From assembly GCA_002102555.1 (NCBI GenBank), contig MCFL01000042.1, positions 62,001 to 126,000 on the forward strand: a DNA stretch of 64,000 nucleotides, written 5' to 3'. The notes under the pieces were generated by a model, which had not been told where the DNA came from, did not search any database, and saw only the letters and a list, made by a program, of their open reading frames with translations. The translations under genes were made by a program, and so were the position numbers. Of the stretch, positions 1 through 9,896 are shown one piece after another; within the stretch, counting starts at the first letter, position 1; every line of letters starts with the position of its first letter. Source of the stretch: Catenaria anguillulae PL171 (Eukaryota > Blastocladiomycota > Blastocladiomycetes > Blastocladiales > Catenariaceae).

Positions 1-21
1 TGATTTACCGAGCGACACGCC

Positions 22-1104
22 ATGCAAAACTTCCAACAGTACCCGCAATACCCGTACCAAGGTCAGCCGCTGCCACCCGTCTCGGCGACACTGCCCCGGC
101 CACAGTCGCCGGCCGATGCGATCATTGCCGCACGTCACCCGTTGGCGCCGCTGGCGACCGTTTCCTTTTGGTCGACCATCGTCCAGCGCACACTCCAAGT
201 CAATGAGCCTGTGGCGACAAGTGCTAGTCTTGCTGCGACCGTGGTCCAAACTGACCAGCTTGTGTCGTCGGCCACGCCAGTGACTCACCCGCAAACCATG
301 CCGAACGCTCAGCTCACCACCACAATGTCTCACCAGCAACCACTGCCGCCGTACAACCACTACTACCCGCCCTTCATGATTCAGAATCGTCAAACACAGC
401 CTCAGCCGCAGACCGATCTTCTCTCGCTCATTCTCGGCATTCCTCCTCCCGTCCTTCCCACGAGTCTAGCTCCACCTCCCGAGCGCGTCTCTTCTCCCTA
501 CTACCAACATCAGCAAATCCATATGCCGCCCCAGCCGATTCACCAGCAATCCTCGTCATTCATCTATCAACAATATCAACAGCCGCAGCCTGTGCCAGTG
601 CAGCATCAGCACACATACTGGCCCGTGGCACAAGTTCCTCCTCAACACCCGGCTCCAACCGCCACCTCGCTCACACACGACTTTGGCATCTCGCTTCTCC
701 ACCTCGCGATTGCTGCTGCTCGTTTCGGATGTACGCTGAATGTTTCTCCGCTACACGCGACTCGCTCATTCACACAACAAGAAGTCTCACCCGCCCACCA
801 CGCCACAGTCAAAGCAACCACGGCCCTGACTCACTTCATCATTTCCAATCCACTCACACGGCCCATTGCACACCTGTGGATCCACGCGCTCAAACAGCTT
901 GCCGCATTTGCTGTGCATGCCGTCAAGCTTATTGTGCACGCCATGGTGACTGGCGGGCAGCCGCAACCGCAGCCGCAGCAGTCAATTATGGGCGTGCCGA
1001 GTAGCAGCGGGGACGGAACCGCGGCCATGGCTAGTATGATGATGCAGCTGGCGTCAGCGGCGGCGGGGTCTGGAATGATGGGGTCGTCGAGTGCACGGTG
1101 GTGA
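22..1104 (+). CDS. Q/P/H-rich protein of unknown function
   Basis: This is an open frame of 360 codons. An in-frame TGA at positions 1-3 precedes the ATG, so the start is plausible unless an upstream exon exists outside the window. The first 220 residues are low-complexity, rich in Pro, Gln, His and Tyr with many QQ, PQP and YYQ runs. Two more hydrophobic, helix-like stretches follow, at about residues 224-245 and 290-315, and the tail is rich in Gln, Met, Ser and Ala. I recognise no domain. The composition resembles disordered fungal scaffold or RNA-granule proteins, but that is only analogy. The neighbouring gene, a metacaspase on the other strand, ends 265 bp downstream, so the two converge. 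Confidence that it is coding is moderate, because a Gln/Pro-rich frame of this length in GC-rich DNA could in part be chance. Confidence 0.55.
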   Translation: MQNFQQYPQYPYQGQPLPPVSATLPRPQSPADAIIAARHPLAPLATVSFWSTIVQRTLQVNEPVATSASLAATVVQTDQLVSSATPVTHPQTMPNAQLTTTMSHQQPLPPYNHYYPPFMIQNRQTQPQPQTDLLSLILGIPPPVLPTSLAPPPERVSSPYYQHQQIHMPPQPIHQQSSSFIYQQYQQPQPVPVQHQHTYWPVAQVPPQHPAPTATSLTHDFGISLLHLAIAAARFGCTLNVSPLHATRSFTQQEVSPAHHATVKATTALTHFIISNPLTRPIAHLWIHALKQLAAFAVHAVKLIVHAMVTGGQPQPQPQQSIMGVPSSSGDGTAAMASMMMQLASAAAGSGMMGSSSARW

Positions 1105-1368
1105 GTGCATTTTTTTGGCGAGTCTTCCCTCGGGCGTGTACTTACATATGTAAACACTGTCTCGGTTCTTTGTGTTTGTCGTTGACGAGAGTCTTATTCT
1201 GATCCTGTCCCATTCATTCCCTATGCAATTCTTTTTGTTTCCCTCACTACACATCGAAGCAAAGGGATCAAATGTGCATTGAGCAAAGCAAATCAGCAAT
1301 CAACACGAACATGCAAAGCATACACCAGAGAATACAACAAATAACAAGAGGCCGCTCTCATGTCCCAC

Positions 1369-2392
1369 TTAGAACCCCGCGTCATCAAACCCGTTGCCAG
1401 TCTCAAACCCAGTAGGCATCGCAATGGGCGTGTCGGCCAAGTCTTGCTGAGCCATATCCAGCTCCAACCCGACCTCGCCCTGCTCCTGAACCAGCGATTC
1501 TTGCATGGCAATTTGATCGATAAACTGGTCGAGCCCGTCCGAGGTGAATTGGATAGGATCGGTGATCCCAAATGCGGGTTCGCTGAGCACTGCAAAAAAG
1601 GGAGACAGGCCGTTAGACGGTGCAGATATCCACACAACATGATGAAAGACGCACAATGTTCGCCGCCCGAAGTCGCCGTCACCGTGGCCACGTGCGGCAC
1701 GCCATTGGCGGCATTCAACGTGTTGACGGTATCAATGGCATCGCCCAAGGCAATCCCCGGGTACGCCTCGAGCACCTCGCACAGCTGATTGGTAAACACG
1801 CTGCCCGATTCACCGCCGAGGGCGTTTTGCGACTCGAGCGACGCAGACACGCATACAATGTTGGCGTCGAGGTCGGCAAAGTCCAGGTCGGCCATGGTAC
1901 CGGAGCGGCAAGAGTCAAAGACCATGTTCATGTTGCAGCCCTCAGGAAGGTCGCGCAGGATGTCGTAGATTTCGTTGTCCGAGATGGCGCCGTCCGACGC
2001 AAAGATGAGCTCGTCCAGGCCGTCGACTTCGCCCGCTTCGGTCGATGGCTGTTGGCTGCCATGACCACTGAACGATACGAAAAGGCTATTTGAGTAGCGA
2101 GAGTATCGCAGATGAGCGGTTTGAGTCGTCTCGTCGCGTCTCGTGACATGAAAACCACGTACTTGTCGCCCGGTTGGGCGTTGTCGACCATCTCGCGCAA
2201 GCTGGCCAAAATGTCTGCCTTGGTCACATCAGCGCCATTCACATCCGAGAGCGCAGTGATGGATTCCGAGGGAATGCCCATGTTGGACGCGAGTTGCGTC
2301 ATGTTGTACGCGTCGATTTCGCAGCCGGGCAGCGGGCTTTCGGTTCCGGGGTACGTCATGCCGATGCACAGAGCTTGGGTTGGGGCAGCCAT
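1369..2392 (-). CDS. Metacaspase-like cysteine peptidase, tandem copy 1
   Basis: Three exons (2163-2392, 1655-2085, 1369-1589) give a 293-residue protein. Introns of 77 and 65 bp sit at the same places as in the tandem copy at 3.8-4.9 kb. The fold matches the caspase-like p20 domain of metacaspases (peptidase family C14): an N-terminal strand with ALCIGMTYPG and LPGCEIDAYN, the catalytic His85 in FSGHGSQ, the conserved DGLDELIF segment, and the catalytic Cys136 in DSCRSG. Most metacaspases have DSCHSG, so Arg after the cysteine is unusual. There is no Pro-rich or zinc-finger prodomain. The last 70 residues are acidic and less conserved. Metacaspases cleave after Arg or Lys and are usually calcium-dependent cytosolic enzymes tied to stress and protein quality control. 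The start is the first ATG in frame and matches the paralogue's APTQ segment. Confidence 0.85.
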
Positions 2393-3820
2393 GGTGGTCG
2401 GGTCGTGTGTGAGGGCGAGAGGGGCGAGTGTTGCGGGTGCTGTTCTTGGTCGGAGGAAGGTCGACTTGGCCGAGGATCAGATCATGAGCTCGACTTGGAG
2501 GGAATCAGGGGCTGAAAGGCGTCGTGGTTTGGAGGTGAGCGGGCGAAGGATGGGTTTTAAGCGCTGCGTTTCTGCCGGCGATATCGATGGCATGCATCCG
2601 TCGACCCTCGAGCTCCATCGTCACTGATTTTCCGGCTGCATGCTCTTGAGTTGCTCAACGTGAATGCATGGGTTGTGGATTGGCTCGCCGGACATCCCGC
2701 ACCGCAACACACGGTCATGATACACCATGCATGAATCTCGCGATGGATTTCGAAGCAACGTCATTAAACTACGCACACCTGAGACGTCCTCCCTGACAAC
2801 TGTTGCCGAAAAAAAATCATGTGGCCGCAGCCCACATCCCCTGCGCTGCGTTCAGCACTTTCGTCCGCTTTCGTGACTCGCGAGTTCTCACGTTTCCTGC
2901 GAACAAAAGCCACCGCATCATACGGAACCGTATGCCATGTACCTGGCCGTATACACATGTGGCGGAAAGACTTACTGTGGAGGTACAATCTGAACAACAA
3001 GGATCATTTCATACCTATCGATCGTGGATTCAGGTGCAGTAGAGTAGAGCAGAACTTTGGCCAAGCATGTGTACGTCGGGTCACCACAAACACAGTCTGT
3101 ACATGACCACTCGTGCCGCTGGCCCTGGGGGCGGGGTCAGGAACAAGTGGAATGTCGATACCAAGGTGAAGATCTCATTCCATTGTGAGACAAGACATAG
3201 CGCCATTCTGCGGCTGTGGTTGTGCGTTTGCTGTTGCTTCACTTGACCGTGTCAAACTGTTGACTCGTAATAATGCACATCGTTCAATCTGCACAAAATG
3301 TCTCACTCTCGCGCTTTCCAGTGCGATTTCTGGCTCATGCGTCTCATGCCTTCGCCTCAAATTGCACGTTTGTCTCCGGGCTGTACCGGCAAACGCCAGG
3401 GTTGGTGCTAGCCACATCAACTGCTCCCGTCAATTGACAGCCAACAACAATACGCCCACAACGTCCTGTGCAGCATACAAGCTTGTTCCCATCAAGGACT
3501 CCTCTTGCCCGCACTCCAGCAGCTGAGTCATCTTTTGACAATCAAGTGGTCGTGGCGATTTATCCAAGATATGCGGCGACTCGATTCGGCGAATATTTAG
3601 TCAAGGACGCCAACGTGCTGACGATTGCGTTGACGTTTGGGTGAACTGGTTACAGGTTGGCAAGTTGCCCGCCAGATCACAAGGGCAAACAAACTTGTCG
3701 CCATTTTCAGGAGTCTTATCCATACAGGACATGTGTGGAACAGAAGAAAATAATGACATGCATCCAAATTCATCAAGGCACGTCGCGAGACGGCCAGCAC
3801 ATCTATGTATATCCAACAAC
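2393..3820. other. Intergenic stretch between the tandem metacaspases
   Basis: This holds the upstream region of metacaspase copy 1 and the downstream region of copy 2. Short open frames exist on both strands but none has a recognisable domain, consistent codon use or supporting splice sites. I see no RNA gene or repeat. Confidence 0.6.
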
Positions 3821-4875
3821 TTAGAATCCCGCCTCTTCCAAGTCATCTGCCTCTGGACGGGCATCCCGCGAAACACTCGTGTCGGCCAAGTCTTGCTGAA
3901 TGGCGTCCAACTCCAACGCCAGCGCCTCGGCCTTGCCCGCCGCATCTTGAATGGCAATCTGGTCGATAAAGTCGTCAAGTCCGTCGGAGGTGAATTCCAC
4001 GGGATCAGTAAGCCCAAATGCTGGTTCTTGGAGCACTGGAAATGTATGCAGGCAGTTAGAAGCTGAACATCATGAAGAATCAGCATGAGAACAGAACGTA
4101 CAGTGCTCTGCGCCTGTCGTAGTTGTGACCATGGCCACATGCGGCACGCCATTGGCGGCATTCAACGTGTTGACCGTTTCAATGGCATCGGCCAACGCAA
4201 TTCCCGGGTTTGCTTGCAGCACCTCGCACAGCTGGTTGGTAAACACGCCACCGGATGTATCGCCCGTTGAGTTTTGCGACTCGAGCGCAGCGGACACACA
4301 CACAATGTTTGCGTCCAAGTCGGCAAAATCCAGATCCACCATGGTGCCCGACCGGCAAGAATCAAACACCATGTTCATGTTGCAGCCCTCGGGAAGGTCG
4401 CGCAAGATGTCGTAGATTTCGTTGTCCGAGATGGGACCGTCGGATGCAAAGATGAGCTCGTCCAGGCCGTCAGTTTCGCCCGCTTCGGTCGATGCCCGCT
4501 GGCCACCATGACCGGCAAACGCCATAATGAGGCTGTTTAAATGAAGGTGAATAGCTTTAGTGAACCATCCAAGTCGTCCCGTTCTGTTTCGTCACATCTC
4601 GCGATCAAAATGAGTACAAATAATCACACGTACTTGTCGCCCGGTTGGGCGTTGTCGACCATCTCGCGCAAGCTGGCCAGAATGTCTGCCTTGGTCACAT
4701 CGGTGCCATTCACGTCCGAGAGCGCAGTGATGGATTCCGAGGGAATGCCCATGTTGGACGCGAGCTGTGTCATGTTGTATGCGTCGACCTCGCATCCGGG
4801 CAGCGGGCTGTCGGACCCTGGGTACGTCAGGCCAATGCACAGAGCTTGGGTTGGGGCGGCAGCAGAGGTGGTCAT
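3821..4875 (-). CDS. Metacaspase-like cysteine peptidase, tandem copy 2
   Basis: Three exons (4634-4875, 4102-4532, 3821-4035) give 295 residues. The middle exon is exactly 431 nt in both tandem copies and all intron phases agree. Catalytic His89 lies in FAGHGGQ and Cys140 in DSCRSG, sharing the unusual Arg after the cysteine with copy 1. By eye about five-sixths of middle-exon residues are identical to copy 1, while the C-terminal exon diverges more (an alanine-rich segment replaces a Gln/Glu-rich one). I chose the ATG at 4875, nine codons inside the longest frame, because it places a TTSA leader directly before the APTQ segment that begins copy 1. Both genes have the same orientation about 1.4 kb apart, so an unequal-crossover duplication is likely. 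Role as for copy 1: probably a calcium-dependent Arg/Lys-specific peptidase, not tested. Confidence 0.85.
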
Positions 4876-5825
4876 GATGGTGATTGTAGGTTGTTGGTGC
4901 AAAAAGAGGCAGGCGAGCTGGTTGGAGGTTGGAGGATCAGTTCATGGAGAGATGACGGACGGCCTTGAGCAATGGAGGAGAGGTGAGCGGGCAAAGCTTG
5001 ACTTTTTATACCATTGTGCACCGAATGCTAAGAGGCTCCTTGGCTCCAACTGCTGAAGACTCGCGCTTGGAATCATTGGAATGTCTCCATAAAATCCCTA
5101 CACCGCACGGTGCAGTTCCGGCTCATAAATCACACAAATGGTTGTCGATCGATGAGTAGTGTACACAGGTAAAATCGCCACTGCCGTTAACCTGAAACAA
5201 TTCATGAGCTCACGAAAGACCCAGCGAAAACCGAAGGCTCGACCGCAAGGGCGGTGATGGGCGTGACGTGATGGCCACGAACATCTTTAATCCTTGACCG
5301 CAAACCACGCAACCTGCACACCGCAATACGTGATGAATATTCCCGGCTGCCGCAACCAACGGTGGCAGTTGCCGTTCCAGGTCCCTCGCGCCGTGGTGCC
5401 GTCTCACCTCGCTTCAAGATCCCAACGTTGGCATACCTCATTCGCTCGGCCCTTGGCCAAGTCAGACATCTACTCCCCTGACGATTCAGACACCTCCGAC
5501 TCGGAGTCCAAGCTGGGGGTGACGCCGCCGCCTCTCGTAATTCCAGCTTGCAATTAATTTCCACATGTGGGAAGCACGAGCTCGGAGAAAATGTTGGAAA
5601 GTGCCGAGTGTAGATGTCCGCGCGCATGTATAAAATAATCGTACAGATTAGGGTGAGAGGGTGAGAGAGTGAGAGGTAAGGATCCACCAAGCTAGAAGAA
5701 AGAGGACATGTGTGAAGAGAAAAACAAAAAGTAACAAGAGGACCCAGAGCGACGAGTCCTCAAATGGTCAAAACAAAACAATCGCAAAGATTTCCACGTT
5801 TCCGCTACCCCATGCCTCGACACAT
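4876..5825. other. Intergenic stretch, no gene seen
   Basis: This contains the promoter side of metacaspase copy 2 and the 3' flank of the mitochondrial carrier. Frames of 60-160 codons on both strands show no recognisable domain. There is a short imperfect GAGAGGGT-like repeat near 5650. Confidence 0.55.
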
Positions 5826-7175
5826 TTACGCCGACGACCCAGTGACCTTGCGGTTGATATCGACCACCATCCACGCCGCCAACCTGGCCCTTGTCAACGC
5901 CGCATCCATCTCTGGCCGGGCCACCAGCGCGGCCTTAGTCTCTTGACTCCTTGGCACAGCATCCGAGCTCCACGGGAACGGCACGGCGCCCTGCAAAAAC
6001 TCGTACGTCATGAGCGTGACACCAAACTGGGGCGACGACCGGAAAATGCGCGCTGGCCCGCCCTTGAAAAACGCCTTGAACCCTTCCTCCTTGTAAATCT
6101 TGCGCGCGGCATCCATCATGCCATGATACTGAGTCTGGCCCTTGCGCGCCTCGACTTGCAAACGTGTCTTGATGACGTCTGCGGGCGTGGTCAGGTACGC
6201 TGCGGGCATGCCGGCCATGGCGCCCGCCATGAGCAATTCGGTCATGGTGAGCGGCTTGGACGGCGACTCACCGAAATAGTCCTTCTTGAGGTGCGCATAG
6301 GCCGTGAAGTAAATGCCCGAGAAGGGAATGTCGCGCAACAAGCACGCGCCGGCGCCCTTGTACAGGCCGCGCAAGCCCAACGACCGCACAATAGCAACTG
6401 CGCCCTGGCGCGGGGCATTTGCGCCGGCCTCGCCCTGCACTTGCAATCGGATCTTGACGATTTCCAGCGGGTTTGTGAAGATGACTTGGGATCCGCCCGC
6501 CATGCATCCGGCCATGATTTCGCCCCAGATCGGGATGGACCCATCCGACGTGGTCATGAGGTGACGCACAAGGTCGTTGACGGTCAACTTGATGGCCTTT
6601 TCGGGGGCAACGCCAATGAGTTGCGGGCCGAGCCCAGAGTAGAGCCCGCGAATGCCCTCGGTGCGGAACACGGTTTTGAAGCAGTGGATCGAGTTCTTGT
6701 AGAGCAGCTCGCCAGGCACGGCCGACCGCTGGTTCTGCATGCGTGTTTTCACCAAATCAATCGGGTAAATGGAAAATGCGCCCACGGCACCCGCAATTGA
6801 CCCCAGCGCAAATGCATACGCCGACTTGAGCGTCTTGACGGCAGGCGACAAGTGGACTTCGGGAATGATTTGGCCCGTCATCTTGTGCGCGAGCTGCGGA
6901 AGCGCATCGGCAACAACCAGCGTGTGCTCAAAGAGCAAAATGTCGTCGAGCGTCAGCGATCCGGCGCGGTGCGTGTCGGCGGCAAGGAACAGCGAGTGCA
7001 TGTCCTTGTCGGACAGCACGGCATCGGGAGCTGCCGCGCGGATGGCCTTGGCGAAATCGGCCTCGGTGAGCGCGGGCGCCCCGTTGCGTTGCGTCGAGGC
7101 GATCGAGGCAAAGGCGGCTTTGCGGGCGTCCGAGGGCGTGGGCAGGACAATGGGCTTTGATGAAGAGGCGGTCAT
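5826..7175 (-). CDS. Mitochondrial aspartate/glutamate-type carrier with short EF-hand region
   Basis: A single exon of 449 residues. The C-terminal 300 residues are a complete mitochondrial carrier (SLC25) domain with three signature repeats, [16 protein letters not shown] and PADVIKTR. The sequence is very close to the aspartate/glutamate carriers citrin/aralar/Agc1, for example [29 protein letters not shown] and [11 protein letters not shown]. These inner-membrane antiporters exchange matrix aspartate for cytosolic glutamate and H+ and serve the malate-aspartate shuttle. Animal members carry eight EF-hands in about 300 residues ahead of the carrier. Here only about 115 residues precede it, with one recognisable but degenerate EF-hand-like segment ([13 protein letters not shown]). 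The start at 7175 was chosen over an in-frame upstream ATG because the upstream part looks like untranslated sequence. Calcium control is therefore probably reduced or different. Confidence 0.88.
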   Translation of the reverse strand: MTASSSKPIVLPTPSDARKAAFASIASTQRNGAPALTEADFAKAIRAAAPDAVLSDKDMHSLFLAADTHRAGSLTLDDILLFEHTLVVADALPQLAHKMTGQIIPEVHLSPAVKTLKSAYAFALGSIAGAVGAFSIYPIDLVKTRMQNQRSAVPGELLYKNSIHCFKTVFRTEGIRGLYSGLGPQLIGVAPEKAIKLTVNDLVRHLMTTSDGSIPIWGEIMAGCMAGGSQVIFTNPLEIVKIRLQVQGEAGANAPRQGAVAIVRSLGLRGLYKGAGACLLRDIPFSGIYFTAYAHLKKDYFGESPSKPLTMTELLMAGAMAGMPAAYLTTPADVIKTRLQVEARKGQTQYHGMMDAARKIYKEEGFKAFFKGGPARIFRSSPQFGVTLMTYEFLQGAVPFPWSSDAVPRSQETKAALVARPEMDAALTRARLAAWMVVDINRKVTGSSA

Positions 7176-8173
7176 GATGGGTGGTAGGTAGGGTGTCGGT
7201 AGGGTGTTGCAAGACAAACAAAAAAACGGGCGACTTGAAGACTTCAAGAAGAAGAAGAGGGCGAGTGTGGCGCTATAATAAAATTCCTGAAAGGAAATCA
7301 CTTGCTTGCTTGGGCTGCCTGCATGTGCTTCATGGATGGATATGGTAATACAGAACTACGAATCAATCATCAACAATGTGACAGTCGACAACAGAACAGA
7401 GGAGGGGACCAACTTGCTTCTTGTATGAAAAGTTGGCACCGATCCGCCCCGATCGATCGCTTTGCCATCATCGCCGCTGCCGTCGCCATGCAGACTGCAG
7501 ACTCGGGTCGGGTCCATTCGGAACGCCAGATCGGGGTGTGGTTTGTTGCGCATGCTGCGGACGCGTCTTGTGAAAGGCCGCCGATCCAACGCGATGCGCC
7601 TCCGCCAACTGCTCGACGGCCAATCTGCGATGGGTGACGATGGCTGCTGCCAAGCCAACGTTAACACAAGCTGAAGTAGATCCGGAATGTGCAAATCCAG
7701 TATGTATGCAGTGCGCCCATCCACGGTCAAGTATGTACTCTCCGAGTCTAGTCTGTGAGTCTTTGGTCTTTTCTGTTTTCACAAAGGGTGGGAATCTGGC
7801 TCCACATGCCCGATCGATTGGTTGGCTCTCAATTCGGATCAACGCCACTCGTGTGATCGTTGCACTCCATCCTGCTGCCGTTGGCGTTGGCGTATCCATC
7901 GATCATAAAGGATGCATCAAAAGAGCATATGAAGCAGTTGCACACTTGAAGCAATTCCGTCTTTGATTCCGAATCTGCCAACCGACCGCTCTCAACGGCC
8001 CGCACGCCACCATCGCCCCCTGCCATCGGCTCTTACCGTCAACGCCCCCGCTCGTCGCTCGCCCACCACACCTCGACGCCCAACCACTTGCACACTTGGC
8101 CATCGCAGCCGCTGTCGCCGGATCGACACTTGTCACTTGTTCACCCCCCCCCCCCCCACCTGACCCATCCACC
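7176..8173. other. Divergent promoter region between carrier and septin
   Basis: The carrier and septin genes are transcribed away from each other across this stretch. It holds no convincing gene. A run of 14 C (8144-8157) lies just before the septin ATG, within the presumed 5' untranslated region. Confidence 0.55.
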
Positions 8174-9490
8174 ATGCTCAACGGTGCAGCCTCCTCCACC
8201 ATTGGCATTGCCAACCTGCCCAACCAGACACACAAGATTGTGTCCCGTAAGGGCGCCACCTTCACGCTCATGGTCGTGGGCGAATCTGGCACAGGAAAGA
8301 CGACCTATATCAACACTCTGCTCACCACCACCATCAAGGCGTACCGCGACCCGGCAAAGCGCCGTGAAATGCTTGCCCGCAAGACTGTCTCGATTGATGT
8401 CATTCGCGTGGGTTCGTCATTTCGTCTTTGAGTTAGTTTTCTCACCCACTTTTCAAACAAAACACTCACAAACAACCCCCCCCCAAAAAAAAAACACACA
8501 CACAAAAACAGAATTCGAGGAAAAGGGCTTCCGCACGCAACTCAACGTGGTCGACACGCCCGGGTTTGGCGACTATGTCAACAACCGCGACGCCTGGCAA
8601 CCCATCATCGACTTTATCGACGGGCAACACGAATCCTACTTGCGCCAAGAAATGCAGCCTGAGCGGTCCGACATTCTCGACGGCCGCGTCCACGCATGCC
8701 TGTACTTTATCTACCCCTCGGGCGGCACGTTGCGTGCGCTCGACATTGAGACCATGAAGCGGCTCGGATCGCGCGTCAACTTGATCCCTGTGGTTGCCAA
8801 GGCCGACACGCTGACGCCCAAGGATTTGGCCCAGTTCAAGCGCAGGGTCAGGGACGCCATTGCCCATTACGAGATCAATGTGTACACGCCGCCCGTGGAG
8901 AGCGATACCGAGGGCGTGGCCGAGCGCAATGTGGCGCTCATTGATGCCATGCCGTATGCGGTTATTGGATCCGAGGACGATGTCCAGACGCCCGATGGCA
9001 GGGTTGTCCGCGGTAGGCAGTATCTCTGGGGCGTGAGTGAAGTTGAAAATGACGAGCATTGTGATTTCCGCAAGTTGAGGAACTTGTTGATTCGGTACCG
9101 TGTCTTTTCTCTTTTCTTTTTCTTTTGGCATCATGAACTGGTTGACTGACTGCTTCGTTGATAACAAACAGCTCGCACATGCTCGACCTTGTGACCACAA
9201 CCGAGGAACGGCACTATGAGCACTTCCGCTCGACGCACCTGGACGCCAACGGTCGCATCGTGTCCACGGTCACCCGCAAAGACGCAAAGTTCAAGGAAGA
9301 GGAAGACAACCTGCGCCGCCGGTTTGCCGAGCAAGTCAAGGCCAAGGAGGCCATGTTCCGCCAATGGGAGCAAAAGCTCATTGCCGAGCGCGACAAGCTC
9401 AACAAGGATCTGGAGCACGAGCACTCGTACATTACCACCTTGACGCAGGAGATCAAGGCTCTTGAAGAGCGGTTGGCGGGCAAGAAGTAA
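8174..9490 (+). CDS. Septin, Cdc11/AspA-like class
   Basis: Three exons (8174-8411, 8512-9094, 9172-9490) give 379 residues. The septin GTPase domain has the P-loop GESGTGKTT, the switch motif DTPGFGDYVNN and the specificity motif AKAD. The septin-unique element follows, and then a C-terminal coiled coil of about 80 residues rich in Lys, Glu and Gln. Septins form hetero-oligomeric filaments under the plasma membrane at division sites, hyphal or rhizoid bases and cilia. The GTGKTT form of the P-loop is the one I associate with the Cdc11/AspA group, so that class is a reasoned guess. The first intron, 100 bp, contains C- and A-rich runs before its acceptor. The ATG at 8174 begins a short leader typical of the family. 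Confidence 0.92.
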
Positions 9491-9896
9491 TACGTCTCTT
9501 TGATCAGAAGCTTTTTCATGGGTTTATCTTATTGGTCTCCTTGTCCTGTTTTCGTGTCTTGACTCGCCGTTCTTTTCTTTTCTTGCATTTTCATTCGTTT
9601 CGCGTTACGGCCATTCTTTCTTGATGGTCAGCGTTTTCCCCTTGTTTCTCTCCCTCTACTGCATTTCCATCCCTTTCCTATTTTGGTGTTCCTACATAAT
9701 GGAATAGAACTGGTCTTTTTATCACTTCAACTTGCCAACGTGTCGTGAATCGAATCGACGCTCCAATGTGATTCCCACGTCGGTACATACAGACAACAAC
9801 GCAGCTGGAGGAAGCCTGAATCCTAAATTGTAACCAACTACGTGACTTGTACACTCGACGCATCCACACCTCACACATGCCCCACAACCACCCACC
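9491..9896. other. Intergenic: septin 3' end and upstream of the VOC gene
   Basis: A T-rich 3' flank of the septin is followed by the short leader of the next gene. No other feature is seen. Confidence 0.5.

Noticed and set aside
3185-3526. 113-codon plus-strand frame between the metacaspases
   Set aside because: Composition is not protein-like, and a frame of similar length is open on the opposite strand.
5712-6800. 362-codon plus-strand frame opposite the mitochondrial carrier
   Set aside because: It is antisense to a conserved carrier, rich in His and Arg, with no domain.
8466-9200. 244-codon minus-strand frame opposite the septin
   Set aside because: A shadow of the septin exon, crossing its introns.
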